This document shows positions 11,151-22,480 of a stretch of 64,000 bases of DNA, one piece after another. The notes under the pieces were generated by a model that was given only the letters and a program-made list of their open reading frames with translations, was not told where the DNA came from and did not search any database. Made by a program: the position numbers and the translations under genes. This DNA comes from Channallabes apus (taxonomy: Eukaryota; Chordata; Actinopteri; Siluriformes; Clariidae): NCBI GenBank assembly GCA_030522415.1, contig CM060127.1, positions 12,802,646 through 12,866,645 of the forward strand, written 5' to 3'. Position 1 is the first letter of the stretch, and every line of letters starts with the position of its first letter.

Positions 11151-12254
11151 TCTGGATGTTCCACCATGTGTCTGGGACAACCCTCAGGGGACAGTTGCCA
11201 TAAAAGTAAAACTTTCTGGCAGAAATCCACAGCACAGTAGAGTTTTGGGTTCTGTAGTGTTATGTAAGTTGTTTACATTTTTTGTTTTTCTTATAGTTTA
11301 CTTTGATTGAATTCATTTATTATATTTATTTCTATTTCGATTTTTAAACTGACTGTATCAGTGACCATATTAATTATCCTCTTCATATTAATTCAAAACA
11401 AATATGTATTTTTACTGTATTATTTGTTACTCATTGATTGTTTTTATATCAATATTATTGACTATCAGAAGTTTTTGCCCTCTGGTTAGTCTGCATTGGT
11501 TACTAGTCGTTGATTATTGACTTTTCCTACATAGATATACTGTACATAGAGCTGCATAGATGGCCACCTGTTTATCCAAAAATCGGATGTGCAGACTCAG
11601 ATAAAGTACAAGTGGCAAAATGCTTGTGCTCATGTTTCAACTTTTAGTTAGTTTTAGAACTAACACAATATTTTATTTTGCATTCATATTGTACAATAGA
11701 CGGCTTGTTTGATGCATTTTCCTGCCTAAAGCCTCCTGAGAAAATATGCATCAAAACATTGCATTTTCTTCTAACTCCATTGTAGGTATATCTCTGTAGT
11801 ATCCTCATGTGAGGAGCGGTGGGTATTAGTCTTTAGCCAAAATTCTTCCTGTTTGAATTTGTTGAGTAAGTTCAATAGTTAATAGGTACTAATAAACAGA
11901 AACATTAGGAATAAACTATGTACAAGTTGGACAGCATTAAGAGATCATGTTTCAGGTAAGGTATTTGTTATATAGAACTTTAAATGATATGCATTTATGT
12001 CATGTACTGTCATGTTCAAGTTAGTACAGTACCTCCTCTCTAATTATGTGTTTTTGTGTAAAACATACTGTATAAAAAAATCTTCTGATCGTAGTAGGTG
12101 TTAGTATTAGGCAAATACAGCCTTAAATGAACAACAACATATAACTTTTTTTTTTTTTTTTTTTGGAAAAGACGAGTAAAAATGAAAGTAACAGAATAAT
12201 GTAACTGATTCCATTTTGTAGACAGTAATTTTGTAATGTAATTAGTTACTTTAA
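11151..12254. other. Unannotated AT-rich sequence
   Basis: No supported gene or repeat. The densest features are TACTGTA/TACAGTA words (near 11415, 11540, 12025, 12065) and a 19-bp poly-T near 12146-12164. Confidence 0.4.
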
Positions 12255-12720
12255 AAATTAATGTCCCTCAACACTGGTTAACACAATGCCAAGAGGGGAA
12301 CACATAAGCAATGGCCTTAGAGAAGCAAATGACCAACCACAAGGTTTCTGGAACAATGTCCTATGGACTGATGAGACCAAAGTGGAGTTGTTTGGCCTTA
12401 ATGTCCGGTGCAATGTTTGACGAAAAACCAAACAGCATTTCAGCAGAAACACCCACTCATACCCATTGTCGAGCACGGCAGTGATGATTTGGACTTGTTT
12501 TGCAGCCACTGAACCAGGGTTATTGAGTCGATCATTAACCCTTTATATACCAACGTATTGTAGAGGCAAATGTGAAGACATCTGTCGGACAGATAAAACT
12601 TGGTGGAAATTGGGAAATACAGCAATGACAATGACATTCTGACAATGATCAGAAGCACACCAGCAAATCTACAGATCAGATCAGAATGGCCTAAAGAGCC
12701 AAGGTTATGGAACGGTCTGT
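12255..12720 (+). pseudogene. Tc1-like transposase remnant
   Basis: Frame fragments on the plus strand read WTDETKVELFGL (12360-12400) and ICFAATEPG-like WTCFAATEPG (12490-12520), which correspond to the first catalytic Asp block and the following GCF block of Tc1-family DDE transposases. A CACACCAGCAAATC stretch further on matches the usual KHTSK block. Many stops and frameshifts break the frame, and no inverted ends are found. Long dead. Confidence 0.65.
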
Positions 12721-13114
12721 CAACATCATTTCGTCAACTTAAATAATGATGAAAAATATTCGTTAATGACCTTATTTCCTTTGTGTAAGATGAGATGATG
12801 ACGAGATATTAATGAACAGCGACGGTGATGAAATCAGCGTGCAATATTGTTGACGAAAAAGACGAGACTAAAATGTGGTTTAAAAAAAAAACACCCATCT
12901 TCATTTTGCATTACGATTCTGTGTTTATTAATTACAGCACGAGCAGCAGTTTTTCCCGGGTCACGGCGCGCAGTGTATCAGGAGTAGTTTGCACGCGCAG
13001 TAACGGGATGTTATAAGCTCAGCAATGATGAGAAGAGAGGATATTTGGACCCATGTTCTTTGTATTGAACCAGAGAAAAAAAGCTGATGTGTAGAAATAT
13101 CAGAGGGGAAACAA

Positions 13115-14345
13115 GTGTCAACTACCTGGACTCCATATTATCAATTAACATCAACTGTTATAGCTGAACTGGCTGCCACCTAACACAGTGGTTCCCAAAC
13201 TGGGGGTCGCGACCCCAAGAGGAAAGAAAAAACATGGGGTCGCGGAATAATTTCAAGGGGTCGCGAGAGGGATAAAAAAAAAAATTTAGATTTAATTTTA
13301 GAAAGATTATAATACACACTTTTCAGTATTACAAGTAAATGCTATAAATAATTTTTTTCGGGATATTACTGATTGAGTGTGAGTGTTAAATTGTGTAAAA
13401 AGTGTGTAAAATTCGCGACTCAAACAAATGACATCACTGTGCAGCGACTGACTCACTAGTTATTGCTACAGCGCACAACTGCACGTGAAAACCGCAACAG
13501 CCGATATGGATAAATTTGTTATTGGCAAATCTAAAAATGTTAAGGAAATTGTTTGCCTGAGTCATCGGAACCATGTACATTGACCAAGCAAAAGAGCAAG
13601 AGCCCGTCAGACCAAAGTAGGAAACGTTGGAAATACACACTAAGTTGTGGTAGCAACCGAATACACGAGTTGTCCCGTGCAGCAGTGGATGTACTGCTTC
13701 AATTTGGATCTACATATTTGTGTGAGCAGTATTTTTCCACATATATAAAAAATAAATATATAAAATATATAAAAAATATATAAAAAATAAATACAGCTCA
13801 CGTCATGATGTTGAAGATGATATGCAGATAGCCGTATCCACCATCAGGCCACGAATGAAGCTTTTGTGCTGCCAAAAACAAGTACAGTACACACTTCTCA
13901 TTGAAAGGTGAGACAAAATTATTTAGATTTTTAGTAAATGTAGTCAAAATACTGTGAACAGCTTGTATGTTTATTGCTTGTTTTTGATAGTGGGGGTCGC
14001 GCGATCTTGTCGATCTTCAATTAGGGGTCGCTGGCTTGAAAGTTTGAGAACCGCTGGTCTAGAGCACTGTATAAATGCAGATCATGTCCTGCTATCTGTT
14101 TCACCCAGATGAGGATGGGTTCCCTGTTGAGTCTGGTTCCTCTCAAGGTTTCTTCCTATTACCATCTCAGGGAGTTTATCCTTGCCACTGTCACCCTCGG
14201 CTTGCTCACCAGAGACAATCTGATCATTCTGATTCATACACATTCACATTCCATACAAACATAAATAATTCTTTTGATTGTGTAAAGCTGCTTTGCGACA
14301 ATGACAATTGTTAAAAGCGCTATACAAATAAAACTGAATTGAGCT
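13115..14345 (+). repeat. Dispersed repeat family A, second copy, split by a hAT element
   Basis: The left part (13115-13185: ACCTGGACTCCATATTATCA) and the right part (14057-14345: ATAAATGCAGATCATGTCCT through GCGCTATACAAATAAA and a GAATT tail) are adjacent in the copy at 4630-5427. Here they are separated by the hAT remnant at 13186-14056. Confidence 0.65.
13186..14056 (+). mobile_element. Internally deleted hAT transposon
   Basis: The left end is CAGTGGTTCCCAAACTGGGG followed by GTCGCGACCCC. The right end, GGGTCGCTGG..AAAGTTTGAGAACCGCTG, is its imperfect inverse; CAG(T/C)GG ends with clustered GGGTCGC words are typical of hAT families. Inside, a short N-terminal frame (MDKFVIGKSKN near 13506) is followed by a C-terminal piece with QFGSTYLCEQYFST (13700-13740) and an IRPRMKLLCC block near 13845-13875, the conserved hAT dimerisation region. 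The catalytic core is missing. An A/T run (13740-13795) interrupts the C-terminal piece. The flanking 8-mers (ACCTAACA and GTCTAGAG) are not an exact duplication. Confidence 0.75.
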
Positions 14346-15052
14346 GAATTGAAGTGTGGCCACATAATTACTGAGAAAAATACCACAAACCTGAAGAGAC
14401 GCATTAAGGTATACCATAATAATCACCCAGTTACAGCCTCTTTGTGGTAATTATGTTATCACATGTTAACATAATTATGTTTTATTTTATTTTATTTTAT
14501 AGTTAAACCGTTGCCAAACACATTAAGCTACAGTAATAGGTTAGCAAATGATAGTGACCCATAGGAGCTAACAGCACAAGTGTGTGAATTCAGGTGTTGT
14601 AATGGTTAAAAATAAATGTAATTAGCTGAAAATATCAGATGAAAAGATAAAGTTTAAATATTAAAATCATTTTGTGAAAAAAATACTTTTTAGAAGGGTT
14701 TTGGCTAGACTAGATTAACTGTAGGATTAATTAATAATAATTTTATTCTTGCATACACTTTGTTATATACTGTATGCATATACACATTGTTAAAAGCGCT
14801 ATACAAATACAAATTGAATTTAATTGAATTTATTCCTAAAATGTTATGAAAGTTATACAGGAAACGATTACTTCAAGTTTTTGTTGCTAAAGGTGGGTCT
14901 ACAAACTATTGTATTGCCAGCATGCTTTTTTTCCCCTTTTTGTTTTTTTTTTTCTGAATAAATAATGACATGGTAAAAAAGTTATGCATTGTTGTTGAGT
15001 TTGTGTCTGCCTAATACTGAGACCTGCTACGATCAGATATTTTTTAATATGG

Positions 15053-15058
<6 letters not shown>
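14346..15058. other. Unannotated AT-rich sequence
   Basis: No gene seen. There is a (TTTTA)n run near 14478-14500. 14787-14831 repeats only the tail of family A (AAAAGCGCTATACAAATACA and a GAATT tail), probably a 5'-truncated copy. Confidence 0.4.

Positions 15059-15121
<63 letters not shown>
15059..15121. repeat. (AC)n microsatellite, about 31 units
   Basis: Uninterrupted AC dinucleotides. A cluster of three overlapping or adjacent TACTGTA/TACAGTA words follows at 15196-15214. Confidence 0.95.
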
Positions 15122-15122
<1 letters not shown>

Positions 15123-15368
15123 CCTTAAATGAAAATACAAAAAAATACAGCCTTAAATGTATACTTTTACACATGTATATATACATGTATGTATATACTG
15201 TACTGTATACAGTACACCAATCAGCCATAACATTATGAAATCAGCCCCGACCCCTCGAGGTCTGGACTCCATTAGACATCTGAAGTGGTATTTAGCGCCA
15301 AGTCAGCAGTAGCAGATTTTTCTGTAAGTTCTGTAAGTTTTGAGGTGAGGCCACTATGGATCATACTA

Positions 15369-16922
15369 CAAACCGGACTCCAAAAAAGTTGGGACACTAA
15401 ACAAATTGTGAATAAAAACTGAATGCAATGATGTGGAGATGGCAAATGTCAATATTTTATTCAGAATAGAACATAAATCACGGAACAAAAGTTTAAACTG
15501 AGAAAATGTATCATTTTAAGGGAAAAATATGGTGAATCAAAATGTCATGGTGTCAACAAATCCCAAAAAAGTTGGGACAAGGCCATTTTCACCACTGTGT
15601 GGCATCTCCCCTTCTTCTTACAACACTCAACAGACGTCTGGGGACCGAGGAGCCCAGTTTCTCAAGTATAGAAATAGGAATGCTCTCCCATTCTTCTCCC
15701 ATTATTTGTCGCACCTTCCTCTTTATGATGCGCCAAATGTTCTCTATAGGGGAAAGATCTGGACTGCAGACTGGCCATTTCAGTACCCGGATCCTTCTCC
15801 TACGCAGCCATGATGTTGTGATTGATACAGAATGTGGTCTGGCATTATCTTGTTGAAAAATGCAGGGTCTTCCCTGAAAGAGATGACGTCTGGATGGGAG
15901 CATATGTTGTTCTAGAACCTGAATATATTTTTCTGCATTGATGGTGCCTTTCCAGACATGCAAACTGCCCATGCCACACGCACTCATGCAACCCCATACC
16001 ATCAGAGATGCAGGCTTCTGAACTGAGCGTTGATAACAACTTGGGTTGTCCTTGTCCTCTTTGGTCCGGATGACATGGCGTCCCACATTTCCAACAAGGA
16101 CTTCGAATCGTGACTCGTCTGACCACAGAACAGTCTTCCATTTTGCCACACTCCATTTTAAATGATCCCTGGCCCAATGAAAACGCCTGTGCTTGTGGAT
16201 CTTGCTTAGAAATGGCTTCTTCTTTGCACTGTAGAGTTTCAGCTGGCAACGGCGGATAGCACGGTGGATTGTGTTCACTGACTATGGTTTCTGGAAGTAT
16301 TCCTGAGGCCATTCTGTGATTTCCTTTACAGTAGCATTCCTGTTTGTGGTGCAGTGTCGTTTAAGGGCCCGGAGATCACGGGCATCCAGTATGGTTTTAC
16401 GCCCTTGACCCTTACGCACAGAGATTGTTCCAGATTCTCTGAATCTTCGGATGATATTATGCACAGTTGATGATGATAACTGCAAAGTCTTTGCAATTTT
16501 TCGCTGGGTAACACCTTTCTGATATTGCTCCACTATCTTTCTGCGCAACATTGTGGGAATTGGTGATCCTCTACCCATCTTGGCTTCTGAGAGACACTGC
16601 CACTCTGAGAAGCTCTTTTTATACCCAATCATGTTGCCAAATTACCTAATTACTGTTAATTGGTCTTCCAGCTCTTCGTTATGCTCAAATTTACTTTTTC
16701 CAGCCTCTTATTGCTACTTGTCCCAACTTTTTTGGGATTTGTTGACAATTTGGAATCAACATATTTTTCCTTTAAAATGATACATTTGCTCGGATTAAAC
16801 TTTTGATCTGTCATCTATGTTCTATTCTGAATAAAATATTGACATTTGCCATCTCCACATCATTGCATTCAGTTTTTATTCACAATTTGTTTAGTGTCCC
16901 AACTTTTTTGGAATCCGGTTTG
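15369..16922 (-). mobile_element. Inner Tc1-like element (family T2), nearly complete
   Basis: The ends read CAAACCGGACTCCAAAAAAG and its inverse CTTTTTTGGAATCCGGTTTG. They are flanked by TA at 15367-15368 and 16923-16924. The terminal repeats are about 200 bp long and each carries a second internal copy of CCCAAAAAAGTTGGGACA (15562-15580 and 16720-16738), the usual two-binding-site layout of Tc1 elements with long ends. One transposase gene lies on the minus strand (15589-16578). The element sits within the family T1 copy at 15215-17290. Confidence 0.85.
15589..16578 (-). pseudogene. Tc1-family DDE transposase, one internal stop and a small deletion
   Basis: The start is taken at MGRGSPIPT (16578), just before the N-terminal helix-turn-helix RRKIVEQYQKGVTQRKIAKT. 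A GRKTI hook-like motif follows. The catalytic triad is visible: the D of WSDESRFE, the D of FQQDNARPH and the E of SPIENIW, with 34 residues between the last two (DD34E). A single in-frame TAG at 16284-16282 separates YFQKP from the rest without changing frame. Between IIKRKVRQ and EEWESIP about a dozen residues usual for this family appear to be missing. The protein ends normally (RRRGDATQW, TGA at 15591-15589). Decayed only slightly, so fairly young. Confidence 0.85.
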
Positions 16923-17539
16923 TAGTTTTTCCAGCACATCCCACAGATGCCCGATTGGATTCAGGTCTAGAGATCAACACCTCAGACTCACTGTGTTTCT
17001 CAAACCATTACTGAACCATGTTTGCAGTGTGTCAGGGCAGTGTGAAGGAGACCAATGAAGACCAGGAACATCCCACAAGGGCTGCAGTTTGGAGATGCTC
17101 TGACTCATTATATCATAATTGCTAAAATTTTCATGGTTGCTTTTTTTTCAACATCAAACACATCAACTTCAGGAACAAAACATGCATTTGCTGTCTAAAA
17201 TATCCCACATACTCCCAGGTGCCATTGTAATGAGATAATCAGTGTTATTCTCTTCACCTGTCAGTGGTCATATGTCATGGCTGATCAGTGTATCCTGTAC
17301 TAATATACTGTACGCTTGCTCATAAACTGCCAATAAATAAAACATAACTAAATATTTAACACTGAACAGAATAAATATTTTATTATCTGTAACATTTTGA
17401 CATTTGATTAGATTTGACAGTTGATTTGATTAGACCACAATGTCAGTTTGCAGATAGGTTATAATGAATTCTATTAAAAATATATAATATTGTAAGCAGG
17501 TATACAAATATCCATTCATCACAAGTACTTACATTTAAT

Positions 17540-18595
17540 GAAGGGTCTATCATTTTTAGCATCGGTTTATGGTAAAGGACTGAGACAGAATATCAACCAA
17601 AAATCCAGAAAAAGCACATGATACAAAGGTTATGAGGGAAATAAGTATTTGATCCCCAAGCAAAACATGACTTAGTACTTGGTAGAGAAATCGTTGCTAG
17701 AAAGCCCAGTGGGAAGACGTTTCTTGTAATTGTTTACCAGATTTGCACGGATCATGGGATGCATTTTGATCCACTATTCTTTACAGATTTTCTCTAAATG
17801 TTTAAGGTTTCTTGCCTGTTGCTTGGCAACTCGAAGTTTCAGCTCTCTCTGTGAATTTTCTATTGGATTAAGGTCTGTAGACTGGCTAGACCACTCCATG
17901 ACCTTAATGTGCTTATTCTTGAGCCACTCCTTAGTTGCCTAGGCAGTATGTTTGGGGTCATTTTCATACTGGAAGACCCATCCACAACCCATCTTCAGGA
18001 GGTTCTCATCCAAAATTTTTACAACACATGGCCTCATCCATTGGCCCCTCAGTGCAGCAAAGTCAATCTGTACCTTTAGCAGAGAAACAGCCCCAAAGCA
18101 TAATGTTTCCACCTCCGTGCTTGGGACTGTTGGGACTGTGGTGTTCTTAGTGTCATAGTCAGCATTTTTCTTCCTCCGAAAACAGCAAGTCGAGTTGATG
18201 ACAAAGAGCTCAATTTTGTTCTCATCTGACCACAGCAGTTTATCCCAATCTTTCTCTGTTCATTGGCAAACCTCAGACGGGTCTGTACACGTGTCTTCTT
18301 GAGGAGGGGAAGCCTTGCTGTGCTGAAGGATTTCAATCCATGCAGGCGTACTGTATTGTGCTACCAATGGTTTGTTTGGTGACTGTGCTCCCAACTGCCT
18401 TGAGATCATTCACAAGCTCCTCCCGTGTAGTCCTGGGCTGGTCCCTCATTTTTCTCCTGATTATTCTTACTCCATGAGGTGAAATCTTGCATATAGGGCC
18501 ATTAATGGTTACTTTGTATTTCTTCCATTTGTAAATAATCGCTCCAGCAGTTGTCTCCTTCTCACCAAGCTTTGAGCTGATGGTCTTGTAGCCCA

Positions 18596-18597
<2 letters not shown>
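17540..18597 (-). pseudogene. Tc1-like transposase remnant, third family (T3)
   Basis: The minus-strand frame from 18596 reads [20 protein letters not shown] then [20 protein letters not shown] and [20 protein letters not shown], a Tc1 paired-like DNA-binding region. Further fragments read LLKKTRVQTRLRFANEQ and GINCCGQMRTKL, broken by frameshifts. The 3' side contains AAATAAGTATTTGATCCC (17639-17656), the terminal-repeat word of this teleost family. The 5' end of the gene is replaced by a (TTA)n array. A TACTGTA at 18349-18355 adds 5 bp relative to the family as I remember it. Confidence 0.75.
18349..18355. other. Probable excision footprint (TACTGTA) in a Tc1 remnant
   Basis: The copy reads GGCGTACTGTATTGTGCTACC, where the family usually reads GGCGTA followed directly by a GTGTGTTACC-like word. 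Removing CTGTA restores the expected length. The comparison rests on memory of the family, not on a second copy in the window. Confidence 0.5.
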
Positions 18598-18635
<38 letters not shown>

Positions 18636-18646
18636 AATAATAATAA
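18598..18646. repeat. (TTA)n then (TAA)n microsatellite
   Basis: About eleven TTA units switch to TAA, forming a small palindromic array at the broken 5' end of the Tc1 remnant. Confidence 0.9.
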
Positions 18647-18649
18647 CAC

Positions 18650-20489
18650 TTATATTTAAGTAAATTTAATTCTAGGCTTTAATTGAATTTGGCATCCAAA
18701 CCTTTACACATTCTTGACTGGATCACAAAAAAAATAATGAATAAAATAAAAATAATTTACTCATGCATTTCACTGGTTAAAAAAAAAAACAGAAAAGAAA
18801 AGGCTGATGGATTTGACATCAGTGTAGTCGAGTTCTCGAACTGCAAAAATGAGGCAAGTTGAGTAACACAGAAGAGCGAAAAAATCAATACATGTAAAAA
18901 TAAATAAACTGTAGGCTTAGGTATGAAAAAAAATGATACAAATGCTTTGGTGCCTGGAGGGTTATGCAAAATTTGCTTCTATCGTCATTTTTTTTTAACA
19001 CATAGTGTGTATCTTATGTATCTCTGAAACAGGCAAAGTTAACTTCAATATCCTCGGTGCAGTGACTTTACCCGTTTTAAATATATTAACATATGAAAAT
19101 AAAAATCATTAACCATGTGGTGATTTGCATAATAACAATCTAAGAGCATGAAATGTTTGTTCATTACAGATAAAGCACTGATGTGACTCTGTCTGCTGCT
19201 GGTTTTGCAGTAACAGCACATTCTGAAGTGTTTGATTTCTTATGCACTGTAGCAATTTGTTAACACTTACAATGTAATTTAATTACTAAGCCTTTTAATT
19301 ATACTTTTGTATGCATTTGTAATCAGGGAACAACCAGGAAACAAGTTAGTTTTTCCATAAAGTGTGTGACTGACACTGGAGACTTCTTCCATTAATGTTA
19401 CCAAAAATAAAATAATTTTTTTTTTACCTGTTAACATGAAGCATCTGCTGTGAATAAACTGTTGCTAAAGAAATGATCAGAAGGTATCAGAACGAGAGCA
19501 TGCATACAGTATAAACATGTGCTACTGTCATACTGCGCTACTGCTACATGCTCTACTGTCATACTGCGCTACTGCCACTGTTCTCAAAAACGAATCAGCG
19601 ACTTTTTCCAATCAGAATCCAGAATTTCACACTGCTGTTGTATGAATCACTTCCCAGTCATGATTAATGCCTCTTGATGTATAACGTATACAGTACCTAA
19701 TAAAGTGTTTCTGTTATAGGTTGTGAAAGCCTAGGAGGAAAACAGTCAATATTCTAAACATTTTTGTCTGTAAGTGGGTCGTGTAACGTTTCATGTTACA
19801 TTACTAGGAGATTTTAATTACTGTCCACTCCATTGTGAGAGAACGCCTCGGTCCTTGTCCACACCGCGCTCGCCATATCTCTTTCTCACACTTTTTATCT
19901 CGGACAAGTGTTGTGTTTTTTTAGCGCCTGTTGTCATTTTCACACTCAGATTTTCAAATCGCACAACAGCATTTCTGTCAGACGTTTGACAATGGATTGG
20001 AGGTGAGGATAAACGGCTCTGTGTGTGTGAGTGTGTATGAGTGAAAATCACACTGATTAGTGATGTATTAGACAGGGCATCAGCTCCTTTAATTCTCTTT
20101 GTCGTTATTGCATCTTATTATAAATGAAGGTAAACATTTGTAAATATCGATATATTTCATATATCAAATTTTAATTAAGAGTCTGTTCTGACCGAGCAAT
20201 CCGACTGGACGAGAGGCATTCCATGAGTGCCGATAATAGACGGTAACAGCAATGGGACGTTTAACTATACGTATCACTCGGCATCCCATTTGCGTGGGGA
20301 AAGTCTGTACGGTCCGCAGTACTGAGGAGAGAGCAGCTGCCTGCCAAAACCCATAGTCACAACCAGTCACAGAAGCACTTTCTGCCAGGACACACATCTG
20401 ATAATGCTATGTCATCTTAAACAACATGCTGTCTCCTTAGTCATTCTGAATCACCTCTGAACCGTACATGTTTTTCTGTTCCTGACTAA
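18650..20489. other. Unannotated sequence
   Basis: No gene supported. The composition is AT-rich to about 19.8 kb. 20165-20400 is more complex (CGACTGGACGAGAGGCATTC, GGCATCCCATTTGCGTGGGG) and may be an old repeat, but I find no partner in the window. Near 19685-19710 ACAGTACCTAATAAAGTG recalls the terminal repeat of another teleost Tc1. Confidence 0.35.
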
Positions 20490-20640
20490 TGCGAGCTACA
20501 AAGCGAACTACTGTAACTTCAACACAAGGCTAAATCCCAAATGCCTCTCTAACCCCTAATCAAGGGCACTACTTGGTGTGTGGAACAAAGGATCATATAC
20601 CCTACATAGTGCTCTAGTTTTCCACTCCATGAAATGTGCT
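20490..20640 (-). repeat. Dispersed repeat family D, copy 2 (minus)
   Basis: Reading the minus strand gives CCAAGTAGTGCCCTTGATTA, TTAGAGAGGCATTTGGGATT and TAGCCTTGTGTT, in the same order as 50200-50355. It carries an extra TACAGTA (20509-20515 as TACTGTA on plus) that the other copies lack. Confidence 0.6.
20509..20515. other. Probable excision footprint (TACTGTA) in repeat D
   Basis: On the minus strand this copy reads GAAGTTACAGTAGTTCGC then TTTGTAGC. The sister at 50329-50348 reads GAAGCTAATTAGTTTTGTAGC. After removal of CAGTA the two segments are the same length (21 bp). Confidence 0.6.
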
Positions 20641-20800
20641 CTTTGTGTTATCTTCAGTATTGGGATACGTCCTCGTGTCTAACACCTGTGCTGATATTCA
20701 GTACAACAGCACAACCTCGTGCGTGTAGTAGAATGTTTATATTTATTGTCATTTTATTAAAGAAATTCCATAGCTGGTGTTCTCCTTGTTCAGTATACTG

Positions 20801-20839
<39 letters not shown>

Positions 20840-20840
20840 T
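20801..20840. repeat. (TTA)n microsatellite
   Basis: About 13 units of TTA/ATT. Confidence 0.9.
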
Positions 20841-21204
20841 AAAAGTACAAATTAATAGCCATCTCTTTTTTTTTCTCTGTAACTATGTTTGACTACACAG
20901 GTGGTATTTTGTCACACTTTTTCACTCTGTCAGGATCTATTACACCTCACAGACTCTCATTTCCTCACTCTCACCCCCATTTTTTCCTCCTTTTCCCATC
21001 CCTCTGTATCATATCCCCCTGGAGCGGCTACTTTAGATAGAATCTCTCACTCTGTCACCTCGATTACACATCTAACACCCTTTTACATATTACTCATATA
21101 TAAATATATGAGAAACTGCTGACCTCCTGGGATCTTTCACATCCAAAAAATGAGTATCTGTACAGGTGTTCCTATTAAAGTGGACAGTGCGTGTGTGTGC
21201 CAGT

Positions 21205-21625
21205 ACAGAAAGAAGAGGTGCAGCAGGCAACAGACTAACAACCTGTCTTTAAATATGAGCAAAACAAAAGAGATGCTTGTTGGTTTCAGGAGAGCACAAA
21301 GCGACCACTGAACATCAATGGCTCCTCCTTGGAGATCGTCGAGAGCACCAGATTGCTTGGTGTTCATCCTGGCAGAGAACCTTAACTAGTCCCTCAACAC
21401 CGACATCCTCGCCAAGAAAGCCTGGCAGCATCTCTACTTTTTAGCGTAGGCTGAGGAAAGCCCATCTCCCACCCCTCGTTCATACCAGAGGGACCATGGA
21501 GAGCTTCCTGAGGAGCGCTATCGGTGCCTCGGATCACAGGAGCCTGCAGGGGATCTTGAGGACACGTGAGAAGATCAACATCTCCATCAATGATATGTAC
21601 ATCACATGCTGCATCTGTAAAGTTA
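21205..21625 (+). pseudogene. LINE reverse transcriptase C-terminal fragment
   Basis: Plus-strand frames read LSLNMSKTKEMLVGFRRAQS, then with shifts SSRAPDCLV, LNTDILAKKAWQHLYFLA, RGTMES and ASDHRSLQGILRTREKINIS. This order (SKTKE block, AKKAQQRLYFLR-like block, then a C-terminal segment) is typical of fish non-LTR retrotransposon polymerases. Stops and frameshifts break it and a block is deleted after RGTMES. The clade is uncertain. A Tc1-like terminal word (TATTAAAGTGGACAGTGCGT) lies just upstream at 21173-21192. Confidence 0.7.
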
Positions 21626-21810
21626 CTAACAATGTACAGTATATATATATACATTCATTATATACATGTACTGTAGTCTTATAAAGTTCTATGTGGGATT
21701 CATTCCTATTACAGTATAACATACATCATGTTGTACAACATGGCGCTTCTTCACTGCTCTGAATCTGATTGGTTCATTGTTATCTTACGCATATCTGTGC
21801 CTCCCCCCCC

Positions 21811-21862
<52 letters not shown>

Positions 21863-21866
21863 GCAC

Positions 21867-21897
<31 letters not shown>
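21811..21897. repeat. (TC)n-(AC)n compound microsatellite
   Basis: A TC run of about 14 units passes into AC units with two GC interruptions. Confidence 0.95.
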
Positions 21898-22169
21898 GAA
21901 ACACACAGATTGTTATTTTCCTTTGTCCTACCAAGTGTGTCTCTATCTAAGCATTACACACACATCATTACCCTGTCTTCTCAATCGTTCTCTCAGACTT
22001 TGAGTCCATCACTAACGTCCCTGTTTGTCTGTCTCTTATGTGTCACTGCGCTGTCAGTCTGAGACACACACTCCAACACACCTCATTGCATTTAAAACTG
22101 CATACCTGTGTTTTTGCAAATCTGATTGTCACGGTCAAAAAGTATTTTCTCACAAGAGGAACAATAGGA

Positions 22170-22480
22170 TTTCATTCATTTATTCATTCAAACATTTTCA
22201 GTAAGTGCTTCATCTTGGTCAAGATACAGTAGCTGAAGATCCAGAAACAATGTGCCTGTGGAACACCAGACATATAAAACAGCATGAATGAAAAATTAGT
22301 GGCATGTGGGATGTTTTTGGAAGGTTGGAGGAAAAAAGAAAACCAAAAGGAAAATCACATGAACTATGAGGACAACATAAACAGAAACTACATGCAGACC
22401 AGTAAGCAGATTTCAGGGTCAAATAAGGGAACCAGTATTAACTGACCACTTTAACCAACCGACCAAGCCACAATCCAACT
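22170..22480 (-). repeat. SINE-like repeat, type B (degenerate)
   Basis: CAGTAAGTGCTTCATCTTGG, GATCCAGAAACAATG, GTGGGATGTTTTTGGAAGG and GGAGGAAAAAAG follow the order of the copy at 44640-44835. Tail repeats (TTCATTCA) lie at the left, so it points to the minus strand. It is heavily diverged. Confidence 0.5.
22225..22231. other. Probable excision footprint (TACAGTA) in a SINE-like repeat
   Basis: This copy reads GGTCAAGATACAGTAGCTGA before AGATCCAGAA. The sister at 44664-44692 reads GGTCAGGGTGGCTCATGGAT. The excess length here matches CAGTA to within one base. Confidence 0.5.

Larger units (their letters stand above)
15215..17290 (-). mobile_element. Outer Tc1-like element (family T1), invaded by a second Tc1
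   Basis: The ends are CACCAATCAGCCATAACATT on the left and GTCATGGCTGATCAGTG on the right, inverse to each other and each flanked by TA (15213-15214, 17291-17292). Without the inner element about 520 bp remain. The right part holds CACATCCCACAGATGCCCGA, GGGCTGCAGTTTGGAGATGC and AACACATCAACTTCAGGAAC. These belong, from memory, to the minus strand of a very common teleost Tc1 transposon. It is therefore an internal-deletion derivative. Other pieces of the same family lie at 28385-28797 and 58318-58945. Confidence 0.75.

Noticed and set aside
15059..15121. CRISPR or other direct-repeat array
   Set aside because: This and the other arrays are simple di-, tri- and tetranucleotide microsatellites without spacers. 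The sequence is eukaryotic.
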